Assembly (NCBI GenBank): GCA_947040495.1
Contig: CAMRBQ010000014.1
Span: 1 to 42,582, forward strand
DNA length: 42,582 nt
From: an uncultured Spirochaetia bacterium
GTDB taxonomy: Bacteria; Spirochaetota; Brachyspiria; Brachyspirales; Brachyspiraceae
Direction of reading: 5' to 3'
Shown: positions 1 through 8,529 of the stretch, piece by piece
Position numbering within the stretch: the first letter of the stretch is position 1
How the letters are laid out: each line of letters starts with the position of its first letter
Translations under genes and position numbers: made by a program
Notes under the pieces: generated by a model
Database searches by the model: none
What the model saw: the letters and a program-made list of their open reading frames with translations, nothing else
Told to the model about the DNA's origin: nothing

Positions 1-49
1 ATCTACACCAGGACGTACACTCTTTCCCTACACGACGCTCTTCCGATCT
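1..49 (+). other. Illumina P5/i5/Read1 adapter remnant
   Basis: Bases 1-8 match the end of the P5 flow-cell primer, 9-16 read CAGGACGT (the TruSeq i5 index D507), and 17-49 are the 33-base Read 1 adapter ending in TTCCGATCT. Genomic sequence begins at about base 50. This is an untrimmed library artefact and marks a contig end. Bases 50-139 contain only AT-rich sequence after the stop of the first gene. Confidence 0.97.
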
Positions 50-139
50 GTATATTTTAGCCCCTCTCCAAAAGTTTATACATAGATCAACGCTAAATTA
101 AATACAATAATAATATATACAAAATAAATAATATAATTA

Positions 140-1462
140 TTAATTAGCTATAGCCCTACCTGTTGAGCTATTTATTTGTGCAGCAGCAGCATCCAAAGTC
201 TCTTTAGGGTCTGCATTATTATTTAAAATTTCCTCATAAGTACTTATAACAATATTTCTAATCTCCGCATAATCATCAGAATTATATACAACAGGTAGAA
301 TATCCTTTGTTACTTCACCAAGGAATTTATTATAGTCTTGATTACCAAAGTATGGGTCAGTTTGTAAAAACTCTTCTGTTTTATAAACTGGTAAATATGA
401 TGGAAACAAGCCAAACTCATTATACATCACAAGATGAGCCTCTTCACTAAATGCTGCTGTTTCAAGGAATGCCCAACTAGCTGCCTTTTTTATAGGCTCT
501 GTAGCGGTTATCATAAAACAAGAACCACCAAGTGTTGATGCTCTAACGCCACCTTTTTTAAAAGCAGGCATTCTCATAACCTTAAATTTACCAGCGAGTT
601 CGGGCATTTGGTCTTTAAGTGTTCCACCCCACCAGCCACCAGTAATGGTAGTTGCAATTTGATCAGATTTATTCGCTCTAATCAAACCATCCCAATTAAG
701 TGTATCCATAACAATACCTTCATCTATCATCCTCTTTAGCGTAATTACAGCCTCTAAAGCTTCATCAGAATTAATAGTTACTTCACCATCATTATTCAAA
801 TAATATGTGCCATTTTGAGGCAACATGCAACGCAAAATATTATCTTCCTGAGTAAATTGAAAACCAAGCATTTTTGTTCCAGGTAGTTTTTCTTGAAGTT
901 TTTTACCAGCAGCAATATAGTCTTCATATGTTTCAATACTTTCAGGGTCAATACCTGCTTTTTCAAACATATCTGCTCTATAATACATAACAACAGGACC
1001 AGAATCCCATGGTATAGCAACAAGTCTGTCTTCACTATCATAGCTTGTAGGTATCTTTGATGGGTCCATTGTACTTTCCCAATTATCTGGTGCCAAATCT
1101 GTCATATCCAAAAACACCTGTGGATAATTTTCCGCATATGTATGCACAAAATCATTTTCCATAGGTGATATATCGGGCATGCCTTCGCCTGAAGCAAAAA
1201 CAACACCGTATTTTTCATATGGCTGTGTACCAAATTCCTGTACAGTAACTTTTATATTTGGATATTTTTTATTGAATATCGGAACTACCGCCTGTAAAGC
1301 CTTCGCTCCTACATTCCAACACCATATTGTAATCTCAGTTTCAGTTTCAGCATTTATTTCGGGAAGCGATTGTGTAGCCACCACCTCTTCTTTTTTACCA
1401 CCACATGATACTGTTATTAACATCATTATAAAAAACAAAATGCCAATAAATTTTATTCTCAT
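140..1462 (-). CDS. Sugar ABC transporter substrate-binding lipoprotein (paralog 1 of 3)
   Basis: A 440-residue family 1 extracellular solute-binding protein (MalE/UgpB type), expected to be lipid-anchored and to deliver a sugar or glycoside to an ABC importer. The N-terminus is a signal peptide with a lipobox ending ITVSC, giving the lipid-modified Cys at residue 20. The mature part (EINAETETEITIWCW onward) is very close to the protein at 4155-5477 and more distant from the one at 2527-3867. An AGGGAG ribosome site lies just upstream of the ATG. It is the last gene of a leftward cluster behind the permease at 1632-2489 and has a candidate promoter of its own in the 169-base gap. The substrate cannot be named. 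Any partner genes further left are lost at the contig end. Confidence 0.9.
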   Translation of the reverse strand: MRIKFIGILFFIMMLITVSCGGKKEEVVATQSLPEINAETETEITIWCWNVGAKALQAVVPIFNKKYPNIKVTVQEFGTQPYEKYGVVFASGEGMPDISPMENDFVHTYAENYPQVFLDMTDLAPDNWESTMDPSKIPTSYDSEDRLVAIPWDSGPVVMYYRADMFEKAGIDPESIETYEDYIAAGKKLQEKLPGTKMLGFQFTQEDNILRCMLPQNGTYYLNNDGEVTINSDEALEAVITLKRMIDEGIVMDTLNWDGLIRANKSDQIATTITGGWWGGTLKDQMPELAGKFKVMRMPAFKKGGVRASTLGGSCFMITATEPIKKAASWAFLETAAFSEEAHLVMYNEFGLFPSYLPVYKTEEFLQTDPYFGNQDYNKFLGEVTKDILPVVYNSDDYAEIRNIVISTYEEILNNNADPKETLDAAAAQINSSTGRAIAN

Positions 1463-1510
1463 AAAAATACACTCCCTTTTAATTTAAATCTAAAAATAAT
1501 ATCTCAAATA

Positions 1511-1539
1511 AGTATAATACAAAAAGAACCAATAATCAA
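1511..1539 (-). promoter_or_regulatory. Candidate sigma70 promoter for binding protein 1
   Basis: On the minus strand TTGATT-N17-TATACT lies about 50 bases upstream of the start at 1462. The -10 element is at 1511-1516 and the -35 element at 1534-1539. The -35 is weaker than in the promoters of the two paralogs. Confidence 0.5.
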
Positions 1540-1631
1540 ATTAATATTTTGCTATCAAAGATATAATAACACTTTTTATACCATAACATATTTTCAGTAA
1601 TACCTAATTTTATGAATGCTGATATTTTTCA

Positions 1632-2489
1632 TTATTTTTCCTTTCCTAATACAAATTGTACCCTAGACAATAAGCCAACTATAATTAATATAGCAACAGA
1701 TATAGTTGCAGCATAAGTAAGATTAAGAGAACGGAAAGCTTGTCTATATATATAAAGCCCTGTACTAAGTGTCGCATTATTAGGCCCCCCATTTGTTATA
1801 AGATAAGGTTCTGTAAATGAATTGAGCGTTCCTATTGTGGACAAAATTGTGGAAAATATTATAACAGGCTTAAGCATTGGTAATGTTATTCTCATAAATT
1901 TTTGAAAAAAGTTTGCACCATCTATAGTTGCTGCTTCATAATAATCATTAGATATAGCCTGAAGACCTGCCAGCATTATAACCATATTATAACCCGTCCA
2001 ACGCCAAGTCATAATAGTCATAATCAAAAACCTTGAAGGCCATTTATTAGACAACCATGGTATAGCATCGAAATTAAAAATGGAAAGCAAAAAATTGACG
2101 ACACCTTCATCTTGAAATAGTAAAATAAATATCAAACTATATGCTACAGCCTCAACAACTACGGGCATAAAAAATGCTGTGCGAAAAAAACCTTTACATT
2201 TTGTTATAACAGTATTCAAAGCAACAGCTAAAATAATTGCTAAACTAGTCATAACTGGCACTTGTATCCCAAAATATATAAGTGAATTACCTAATGCTCT
2301 AAAGAAGTATTGATCTGTGATTAACCTTTTATAATTACTAATGCCTGCAAATATTAACTCACCCCTCTCTCTAGTCATAAAGCTCAAAGATATAGCTTCA
2401 AAAAACGGGTAAACATTAAAAATTAAAAGAAACAAAATAGCAGGAAGCAAAAACAACCACGGAGTAAAACTCTTTAAGCGTTTATTCAT
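1632..2489 (-). CDS. Sugar ABC transporter permease, MalF/UgpA type
   Basis: A 285-residue inner-membrane permease of the binding-protein-dependent carbohydrate (CUT1) importers. It has about six hydrophobic helices, beginning with WLFLLPAILFLLIFNVYPF. The cytoplasmic EAA loop that docks on the ATPase is visible as EAATIDGANFFQKFMRITLP. It starts 37 bases downstream of the binding protein at 2527-3867, so the two are almost certainly cotranscribed. CUT1 systems normally have a second, MalG-type permease. None lies in this cluster, and it may lie beyond the contig end or be supplied from elsewhere. Confidence 0.93.
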   Translation of the reverse strand: MNKRLKSFTPWLFLLPAILFLLIFNVYPFFEAISLSFMTRERGELIFAGISNYKRLITDQYFFRALGNSLIYFGIQVPVMTSLAIILAVALNTVITKCKGFFRTAFFMPVVVEAVAYSLIFILLFQDEGVVNFLLSIFNFDAIPWLSNKWPSRFLIMTIMTWRWTGYNMVIMLAGLQAISNDYYEAATIDGANFFQKFMRITLPMLKPVIIFSTILSTIGTLNSFTEPYLITNGGPNNATLSTGLYIYRQAFRSLNLTYAATISVAILIIVGLLSRVQFVLGKEK

Positions 2490-2526
2490 ACAGTATATCT
2501 CCTAAATCATAAATTAGCACTACAAA

Positions 2527-3867
2527 TTATTGATTGGCTATTGTTCTACCTGTAACGCCATTTATCTGTGAAGCAGCCTTATCTAAAACTTTTTTGATAT
2601 CAACATCAGTATTATTTATTACCTCTTCAAAAGCATTTACCCCTATATCTCTAATATCCGAATAATCCTTTGAATTATATATGACAGGTAAAATATCTTT
2701 TGTAATATCAGAAAGCAGTTTTTTTACATTTTGATTGCCAAAGTATGGATCAGGTTGTAAAAACTCTTGTGTTTCATAAACTGGCAAATATGACGGAAAC
2801 AACGCCCTATCACCAGCTGACATTATAAGTTGTCCTTCTGTAGTCATTAAAGCTGTTTCTATAAACGCCCAACTCGCAGCACGCTTTATAGGATCTGCTG
2901 CAGTTATAGCAAGTACAGAGCCTCCAAGGGAAGATGCTCTTATCCCACCAGCCTCAAATGCAGGAATTCTCATAGCCCTAAATTTACCAAAATGTTCCTT
3001 CATCTGATCTCTTAATGCGTTAGCATACCAACCACCTGTTATATACGATGCAATTCTACCACTTTTATTAGCCCTAACTGTACCGTCCCAGTTCACTGTA
3101 TTTAGAACAATGCCTTCATCTACAAGTTTTTTTATAACAGTCATAGCTTCTAAGGCTTTATCAGAGTTAATGGTTATTTCTCCTTCACTATTTAGATAAT
3201 ATGTACCGTTTTGCACCATCAAGGTACGCCAAATAGCATCATCTGCAGTATATCCAAAGCCAAGCATTTTTACGCCAGGTAGTTTTTCTTGAAGTATTTT
3301 ACCCGCAGCAATATAATCATCATATGTTTCAATGCTCTCGGGGTCAATGCCCGCTTCTTCAAACATATCAGCCCTATAAAACATAACAACAGGTCCCGAA
3401 TCCCAAGGTACGCCAACAAGTTTACCTTCACTGTCATAACTTGTAGGTATTTTTGATGGGTCTACGGTACTTTCCCAATTTTCAGGCATAAAATCATTCA
3501 TATCTAAAAATACTTGTGGATAAGTTTCCGCAAAAGTATGAACAAAATCACTTTCAATGCTTGCAATATCTGGCATTCCTTTTTCAGACACAAAAACAAT
3601 ACCATACTTTTGATAGGCGGCATCTGATCCACCAAACTGTTCTACATGTACTTTTATATTTGGATATTTTTCATTAAAGAGAGGAATAACATCTGACAAG
3701 GCCTTAGCAGCTATAGTCCAACACCAAACCACAATCTCAGTTTCAGTTTCAGCATTTATTTCAGGCAAAGCCTGTACTTCAACGACTTCTTCTTTTTTAC
3801 TACCAACGCATGATATACTCATCAATAGTATTGCTAAAAACAAAACACAAATCAATCTCTTTTTCAT
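2527..3867 (-). CDS. Sugar ABC transporter substrate-binding lipoprotein (paralog 2 of 3)
   Basis: A 446-residue family 1 solute-binding lipoprotein with a signal peptide starting MKKRLICVLF and a lipobox ending MSISC (Cys 20). It is the most divergent of the three paralogs in this cluster. It has a different loop after the first strand (FGGSDAAYQKYG instead of FGTQPYEKYG) and many substitutions in the middle of the protein, which may mean a different ligand. The permease follows 37 bases downstream. The gene has its own strong promoter at 3910-3938. Function and localisation follow from the family; the ligand is unknown. Confidence 0.9.
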   Translation of the reverse strand: MKKRLICVLFLAILLMSISCVGSKKEEVVEVQALPEINAETETEIVVWCWTIAAKALSDVIPLFNEKYPNIKVHVEQFGGSDAAYQKYGIVFVSEKGMPDIASIESDFVHTFAETYPQVFLDMNDFMPENWESTVDPSKIPTSYDSEGKLVGVPWDSGPVVMFYRADMFEEAGIDPESIETYDDYIAAGKILQEKLPGVKMLGFGYTADDAIWRTLMVQNGTYYLNSEGEITINSDKALEAMTVIKKLVDEGIVLNTVNWDGTVRANKSGRIASYITGGWYANALRDQMKEHFGKFRAMRIPAFEAGGIRASSLGGSVLAITAADPIKRAASWAFIETALMTTEGQLIMSAGDRALFPSYLPVYETQEFLQPDPYFGNQNVKKLLSDITKDILPVIYNSKDYSDIRDIGVNAFEEVINNTDVDIKKVLDKAASQINGVTGRTIANQ

Positions 3868-3909
3868 TAAAACACATCCTTATATTTAAATATAAACAAC
3901 AATAACCTA

Positions 3910-3938
3910 AGTATAATAAATAAATTATTGATTGTCAA
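3910..3938 (-). promoter_or_regulatory. Consensus sigma70 promoter for binding protein 2
   Basis: On the minus strand TTGACA-N17-TATACT, with the -10 at 3910-3915 and the -35 at 3933-3938. The same block of about 40 bases recurs upstream of the paralog at 4155-5477, so the promoter was duplicated with the gene. Confidence 0.75.
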
Positions 3939-3970
3939 TTTATATTCAATAACTTATAGTAAGTTAAATT

Positions 3971-3990
3971 AAAATAAAATAAAATAAAAT
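3971..3990. repeat. (AAAAT)4 short tandem repeat
   Basis: Four perfect AAAAT units lie upstream of the promoter of binding protein 2. Such tracts can vary in length, but this one lies about 30 bases beyond the -35 element, so any effect on expression is speculative. Confidence 0.7.
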
Positions 3991-4087
3991 AGGTATATTT
4001 TAAAAATAATGACAAACAGCATATCAATATAAAGCACTTAGAAAAATTATTTATAAGCTATTTTTTATACTACTATATCATCAGTCT

Positions 4088-4126
4088 TTACTTTTCTAAT
4101 ACAAAATTCTCCCAAATAAAGCAACA
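4088..4126 (-). pseudogene. Possible relic of a permease C-terminus
   Basis: The minus strand downstream of the binding protein at 4155-5477 can be read as CCFIWENFVLEK followed by TAA. This resembles the true end of the permease at 1632-2489 (LSRVQFVLGKEK, then TAA), and the DNA also aligns loosely, sharing a run like AATTTGTATTAG. The position is where a permease would sit in a repeated binding-protein/permease unit. It is short and AT-rich, so chance similarity is possible. Confidence 0.35.
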
Positions 4127-4154
4127 TGTATACCCATAAAACACTAATAATCTA

Positions 4155-5477
4155 TTAATTAGCTATAGCCCTACCTGTAGAACTATTTATTTGTGCGGCT
4201 GCATTATCAAGTGCCAATTTAGGATCAGTATCGTTATTTAAAATTTCCTCATAAGTACTTGTTGCAATATTTCTTATCTCAGAATAGTCATCAGAATTGT
4301 ATATAACAGGCAAAATATCCTCTGTTACCTCACCAAGAAGTTTATTGTAGTCCTGATTACCAAAATATGAATCAGTTTGTAAAAATTCTTCTGTTTTATA
4401 AACTGGCAAGTATGATGGGAATAGACCAAAGTCATTATACATAACAAGATGAGCCTCTTCGCTAAGTAATGCTGATTCAAGAAATGCCCAACTAGCTGCT
4501 TTTTTAATAGGGTCTGTCGCTGTTATCATAAAAGCAGATCCACCTAATGTTGATGCGCTAGTAGAACCTTTCTCAAAGGCAGGTAGTCTCATAATTCTAA
4601 ATTTACCAGCAAGCTCAGGTATCTGATCTTTGAGTGTTCCACCCCACCAACCGCCTGTAATAGTCGTTGCAATTTGACCAGATTTATTTGCTCTAATTAA
4701 ACCATCCCAATTAACTGTATCCATTACGATACCTTCATCTATGAATTTTTTTATCATGTTTATCGCTTCTAAAGACTCTTCTGAATTAATAGTTACTTCG
4801 CCATCAGTATTCAAATAATATGTGCCATTTTGAGCCATTAAAGAACGCCACACCCCATCATCTATCGTAAACCCAAAACCAAGCATTTTTGTTCCAGGTA
4901 GTTTTTCTTGAAGTTTTTTACCAGCTGCAATATAGTCATCATATGTTTCAATACTTTCAGGGTCAATACCTGCCTCTTCAAACATATCAGCTCTATAATA
5001 CATAACTACAGGACCAGAATCCCATGGTATAGCAACAAGTCTACCCTCGCTATCATAGCTTGTAGGTATCTTCGACGGATCCATTGTACTTTCCCAATTA
5101 TCTGGTGCTAAATCTGTCATATCCAAAAATACCTGTGGGTAATTCTCTGCATATGTATGCACAAAATCACTCTCCATAGGTGATATATCTGGCATACCTT
5201 CTCCCGAAGCAAAAACAACCCCATATTTCTCATATGGTTGTGTACCAAATTCTTCTATAGAAACTTTTATTTTTGGATATTTTTCATTGAACATTGGTAC
5301 AACGGCCTGTAATGCTTTCGCAGCCACATTCCAACACCATATTGTAATTTCAGTTTCAGTTTCAGCATTTATTTCTGGAAGCGATTGTGTAGCCACTACC
5401 TCTTCTTTTTTTCCTCCACATGATACTGTTATTAACATCATTATAAAAAACAAAACACAAATTAATCTCTTTTTCAT
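4155..5477 (-). CDS. Sugar ABC transporter substrate-binding lipoprotein (paralog 3 of 3)
   Basis: A 440-residue family 1 solute-binding lipoprotein with a lipobox ending ITVSC (Cys 20). The mature protein is nearly that of the paralog at 140-1462, but its first ten residues (MKKRLICVLF), 5' leader and promoter match the paralog at 2527-3867. It therefore looks like a recombinant of the two. It is the first gene of the leftward cluster. No intact permease follows it directly; only a possible relic is seen at 4088-4126. It is likely to feed the permease at 1632-2489, as the other two would. Confidence 0.9.
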   Translation of the reverse strand: MKKRLICVLFFIMMLITVSCGGKKEEVVATQSLPEINAETETEITIWCWNVAAKALQAVVPMFNEKYPKIKVSIEEFGTQPYEKYGVVFASGEGMPDISPMESDFVHTYAENYPQVFLDMTDLAPDNWESTMDPSKIPTSYDSEGRLVAIPWDSGPVVMYYRADMFEEAGIDPESIETYDDYIAAGKKLQEKLPGTKMLGFGFTIDDGVWRSLMAQNGTYYLNTDGEVTINSEESLEAINMIKKFIDEGIVMDTVNWDGLIRANKSGQIATTITGGWWGGTLKDQIPELAGKFRIMRLPAFEKGSTSASTLGGSAFMITATDPIKKAASWAFLESALLSEEAHLVMYNDFGLFPSYLPVYKTEEFLQTDSYFGNQDYNKLLGEVTEDILPVIYNSDDYSEIRNIATSTYEEILNNDTDPKLALDNAAAQINSSTGRAIAN

Positions 5478-5532
5478 AAAAAAAATACTCCTCTTTTATT
5501 TAAATACAAACAACAACCTATGTATGAATTAT

Positions 5533-5561
5533 AGTATAATAAATAAATTATTGATTGTCAA
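5533..5561 (-). promoter_or_regulatory. Consensus sigma70 promoter for binding protein 3
   Basis: On the minus strand TTGACA-N17-TATACT, with the -10 at 5533-5538 and the -35 at 5556-5561. It is a copy of the promoter at 3910-3938, including flanking bases on the upstream side. Confidence 0.75.
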
Positions 5562-5712
5562 TTTATATTCAATAATTTGTATTATAAAAATAGTTAATAT
5601 AAAAAAATATGTGATTTTTATAAATAAAACACTGATATCCTTTTTTAACCATGACAATAAATACTATAAAACACAAAATATTCTTTATAGTATTTATAAA
5701 AAGATAAAATTA

Positions 5713-5721
5713 TGCTATAAT
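5713..5721 (+). promoter_or_regulatory. Candidate extended -10 promoter for hom
   Basis: TGCTATAAT on the plus strand, about 50 bases before the hom start, is an extended -10 element. No good -35 is seen at the usual spacing. A second TATAAT lies at 5736-5741. Confidence 0.4.
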
Positions 5722-5768
5722 TAAACAATATTGATTATAATCGAATTTTTTATATTAGGATTTTAAAA

Positions 5769-7064
5769 ATGGAAATACAGGTAGGAATTATTGGTTTTGG
5801 TGTTGTTGGTCGTGGTGTCATAGCACTTTTGCAAGAATATGGCAATCTATTAAAAAAGAGAATAGATGTTGGCATAAAAATTAAAACGATAGCAGATTTA
5901 AATATAAAAGATAATAGAGGCTTAGACCTAACAAATATAAAACTTACGACAGATTATAAAGAAATTATAAATGATGATGAAATAAAAATTGTGGTAGAAC
6001 TAGTTGGTGGGACTACCATTGCATATAACATAATAAAAGAGGCATTAGAGGCGAAAAAAAATGTTGTTACAGCCAATAAGGCTCTCATATATGAAAAAGG
6101 CGAAGAATTATTTAAACTCGCACGTGATAATAAATCAGAAATACGTTTTGAAGCAAGTGTGGCTGGCGGAATTCCAATAATGAAAACCATTACCGAAAGC
6201 CTTTCTGGTGATGTTATAACTGAAATATGTGCCATATTAAATGGGACTACAAATTTCATATTAACAAAGATGGAAGATGAGAATTGTTCATTTGATGAGG
6301 CTTTGAAAGAAGCTCAATCTCTAGGCTTTGCAGAGGCAGACCCTACCCTTGATATCACAGGTGGCGACGCCGCTCATAAAATAAAAGTGCTAAGCTCTAT
6401 TGCATTCAATACAAATATAGACAAAGAAAAAGTTTATAGAAAAGGAATAGATAAAATACAAATAGAGGACATTTCATATGCAAAGGACCTTGGATATACA
6501 TTAAAACTTTTGGCAATTGCTAAAAAACATGATGATAAAAAATCAGTAGAAGCACATGTATACCCGACCCTTATCCCATCAAAAAGTAGCATAGCATCTG
6601 TAAAAAATGAATATAATGTTGTAATGTTAAACTCAAGCTATTTGGGAATATCTCATTATGTTGGTAAAGGTGCGGGTGAGCGACCTACTGCTACAGCGAT
6701 TGTGAGCGATATTGTTGATATATCCCTTGCCATAAGCGATAAACGTGAATACCCATGCCATCGATATTCATCTTTCAATGATTATAAAACTATGGATATT
6801 TCTGAAATCACATCATGTTTTTATATAAGACTTACAACTGTTGAGCATGTTGGTATACTTGCAAATATAACTACGATTTTGGCAAGCCATGATATCAGCA
6901 TATCTCAAATAATGCAAAAGCAATCTACAGATAATAATACTGTACCCGTTATAATCATTACACATAAAGCAAGTGAAAAATCTATGATTGATGCAATTGA
7001 TGAAATGCAAAAACTTGAATATGTACAAGAAAGACCATCTCTACTGCATTTAGAAAACATCTAG
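5769..7064 (+). CDS. hom: Homoserine dehydrogenase with ACT domain
   Basis: A 431-residue cytosolic enzyme that reduces aspartate semialdehyde to homoserine with NAD(P)H, on the route to threonine and methionine. The N-terminal Rossmann fold shows the dinucleotide-binding motif GFGVVG at residues 9-14. The central catalytic domain has the family pattern NGTTNFILTKM and the downstream GFAEADPTLDITGGDAAHK. A C-terminal ACT domain starts at about residue 350 (IRLTTVEHVGILANITTILA), as in monofunctional enzymes that are feedback-controlled by threonine. Length is normal for this type. AGGA lies 8 bases before the ATG. The gene stands alone between two minus-strand clusters, with a palindromic repeat just after its stop. 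Confidence 0.97.
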   Translation: MEIQVGIIGFGVVGRGVIALLQEYGNLLKKRIDVGIKIKTIADLNIKDNRGLDLTNIKLTTDYKEIINDDEIKIVVELVGGTTIAYNIIKEALEAKKNVVTANKALIYEKGEELFKLARDNKSEIRFEASVAGGIPIMKTITESLSGDVITEICAILNGTTNFILTKMEDENCSFDEALKEAQSLGFAEADPTLDITGGDAAHKIKVLSSIAFNTNIDKEKVYRKGIDKIQIEDISYAKDLGYTLKLLAIAKKHDDKKSVEAHVYPTLIPSKSSIASVKNEYNVVMLNSSYLGISHYVGKGAGERPTATAIVSDIVDISLAISDKREYPCHRYSSFNDYKTMDISEITSCFYIRLTTVEHVGILANITTILASHDISISQIMQKQSTDNNTVPVIIITHKASEKSMIDAIDEMQKLEYVQERPSLLHLENI

Positions 7065-7075
7065 CTACTGCGTAG

Positions 7076-7156
7076 GTTTAAGTTGGACGTTGTAGTGTTT
7101 GTCTAAAATATAAATATGTTTGTGTTTTAGACAGCAGCATAATGTGCTACTTAAAC
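7076..7156. repeat. Palindromic MITE-like repeat, copy A
   Basis: An imperfect palindrome of about 81 bases. The ends GTTTAAGTTGGAC and GTGCTACTTAAAC are near inverted copies, and an inner pair TGTCTAAAA/TTTTAGACA extends the fold. It lies between the convergent stops of hom and the gene at 7182-7868, so it may also act as a bidirectional terminator. Related copies are at 10464-10546 and 10583-10655. Confidence 0.65.
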
Positions 7157-7181
7157 GTATGTAGTACAAGCGTATGCAGTA

Positions 7182-7868
7182 CTATTTTTCGAAATAATAA
7201 GATTCAATTTTTGTAAATGATAAATTATTATCTTCACAAAATTTATCAAAATCGCCATGATTGTTTTTTCCATATAAGTGATATAGCCTATACAATTCTT
7301 GATAATAGTAAAAGTCTATTTGAAGTTTTTTTGGAATGCTATGTTTTTGAATCATACTTTCACAATCATTGATTAAATATTTTTCATATTCATCTGATAT
7401 AATATTGCAATCTGAAAAGTGATGCGAACCCCAATAGAGGTCATCAATATGTTTTACAAATAATAGTTCAACAGTCTTTTGGTCGCAACCTTCATGGCGA
7501 TATGCTCTATCTAATGAATCAGTATCAGCAGTCAATTGATAATGCCAACGCATATGAGGCATACTACTATTTTCTATTTCAAGATAATTTTTAATGCGTT
7601 TTGATAATTCATAAGTAAGATGAGGATTTGAAGGATATGTACTAGAGTTATCATTTTTTTCAATAAGTAGAATTTGAATCCGTGTCGTTTTAGCATCAAA
7701 AAAATCTTCGCAAAACATATATAATATTTCAAAGCGAATTTTTTTATCTAACAAATCAAAAGATTTTAGATATTCAAAAACAGCTTTATTAGCCTGTTTC
7801 TTTAACCCATTTTCAAAAATATCATAGTATATTTCTTTTAAATCTAATAGAAATTTTTTATAGTCCAT
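7182..7868 (-). CDS. Hypothetical protein, 228 aa
   Basis: A soluble-looking protein with no signal peptide or membrane segment, rich in aromatic and charged residues. I do not recognise a family. Visible features are helical stretches in the N-terminal third (IYYDIFENGLKKQANKAVFE), a central His/Trp-rich part (HMRWHYQL, YWGSHHFSDC) and a C-terminal helix-rich tail (QELYRLYHLYGKNNHGDFD). It lies 42 bases after the stop of recR on the same strand and may be the last gene of that operon. No function is proposed. Confidence 0.65.
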   Translation of the reverse strand: MDYKKFLLDLKEIYYDIFENGLKKQANKAVFEYLKSFDLLDKKIRFEILYMFCEDFFDAKTTRIQILLIEKNDNSSTYPSNPHLTYELSKRIKNYLEIENSSMPHMRWHYQLTADTDSLDRAYRHEGCDQKTVELLFVKHIDDLYWGSHHFSDCNIISDEYEKYLINDCESMIQKHSIPKKLQIDFYYYQELYRLYHLYGKNNHGDFDKFCEDNNLSFTKIESYYFEK

Positions 7869-7910
7869 ACTTTATTTTAGCTCTGCTCTAGGCTAATTAT
7901 TTTCATAATA

Positions 7911-8516
7911 TTAAAATATATCAGTCCTATCCAAAATACTTTTCCCAAGCGATTTTGTATCCGAATGTTCTATATCACTAGACAAAGACAGCCCATATGC
8001 TATCCTTGTTATTTTTATATCCGCCATTTTTGATTCTATCATTTTTTTAATATATGAAATAGTAGTATCACTATCGAGCCCATGATTTAAGGCAAATATA
8101 ATTTCTTTTGGATTATCTTTTTCAATCCTTTCAAAAAGCTCTCTAACTTTTATATCGCTTATACCAATGCCTTTTAAGGGTGATATAAGCCCATGAAGAA
8201 CATGAAAAACACCATTATATTCATCTGTATTTTCTATAGCAAGCATATCTATATATGACTGCACTACACATATAGTAGATTTATCTCTTCTATCTGAAAA
8301 ACAAATAGGACATATGCTTTCATCTGAAATAGTATAACATTTTTCACAAAACATTATTCCCGTATGTATATTTTTTATAGAATCAGAAAGTTCATCTATA
8401 TAATCGGGTGCAGATTCGAGTAAAAATACAGCCATTCTAAGAGCACTACGTTCCCCTATACCAGGCAGAAATGATAATACCTTTGCAAGACGCTCTAATT
8501 GTGGGAGTATATTCAT
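7911..8516 (-). CDS. recR: Recombination mediator protein RecR
   Basis: A 201-residue protein that works with RecO (and RecF) to load RecA on SSB-coated gaps during repair. The order of domains is typical. A helix-hairpin-helix comes first (SFLPGIGERSALRMA), then a four-Cys zinc finger (C57, C60, C69, C72; CEKC and CPIC), a Toprim domain (CVVQSYIDMLAIE, then ALNHGLDSDTTISYIK), and the C-terminal RIAYGLSLSSDIEHSD motif. The Toprim acidic residue usually found after VV is replaced by Gln, a small deviation. The gene starts 13 bases after the YbaB-like gene, the common ybaB-recR order. No clear ribosome site is visible, so coupling to the upstream gene is likely. Confidence 0.96.
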   Translation of the reverse strand: MNILPQLERLAKVLSFLPGIGERSALRMAVFLLESAPDYIDELSDSIKNIHTGIMFCEKCYTISDESICPICFSDRRDKSTICVVQSYIDMLAIENTDEYNGVFHVLHGLISPLKGIGISDIKVRELFERIEKDNPKEIIFALNHGLDSDTTISYIKKMIESKMADIKITRIAYGLSLSSDIEHSDTKSLGKSILDRTDIF

Positions 8517-8529
8517 AATATATTATTTA

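Noticed and set aside
140..5477. Loss of the second permease in the left ABC cluster as a real gene loss
   Set aside because: The contig ends in adapter 140 bases beyond the last gene, so a MalG-type permease could simply be missing from the assembly.
5287..5724. Plus-strand reading frame of 145 codons opposite binding protein 3
   Set aside because: It is antisense to a clear lipoprotein gene, crosses its promoter and has the low-complexity composition of AT-rich chance frames.
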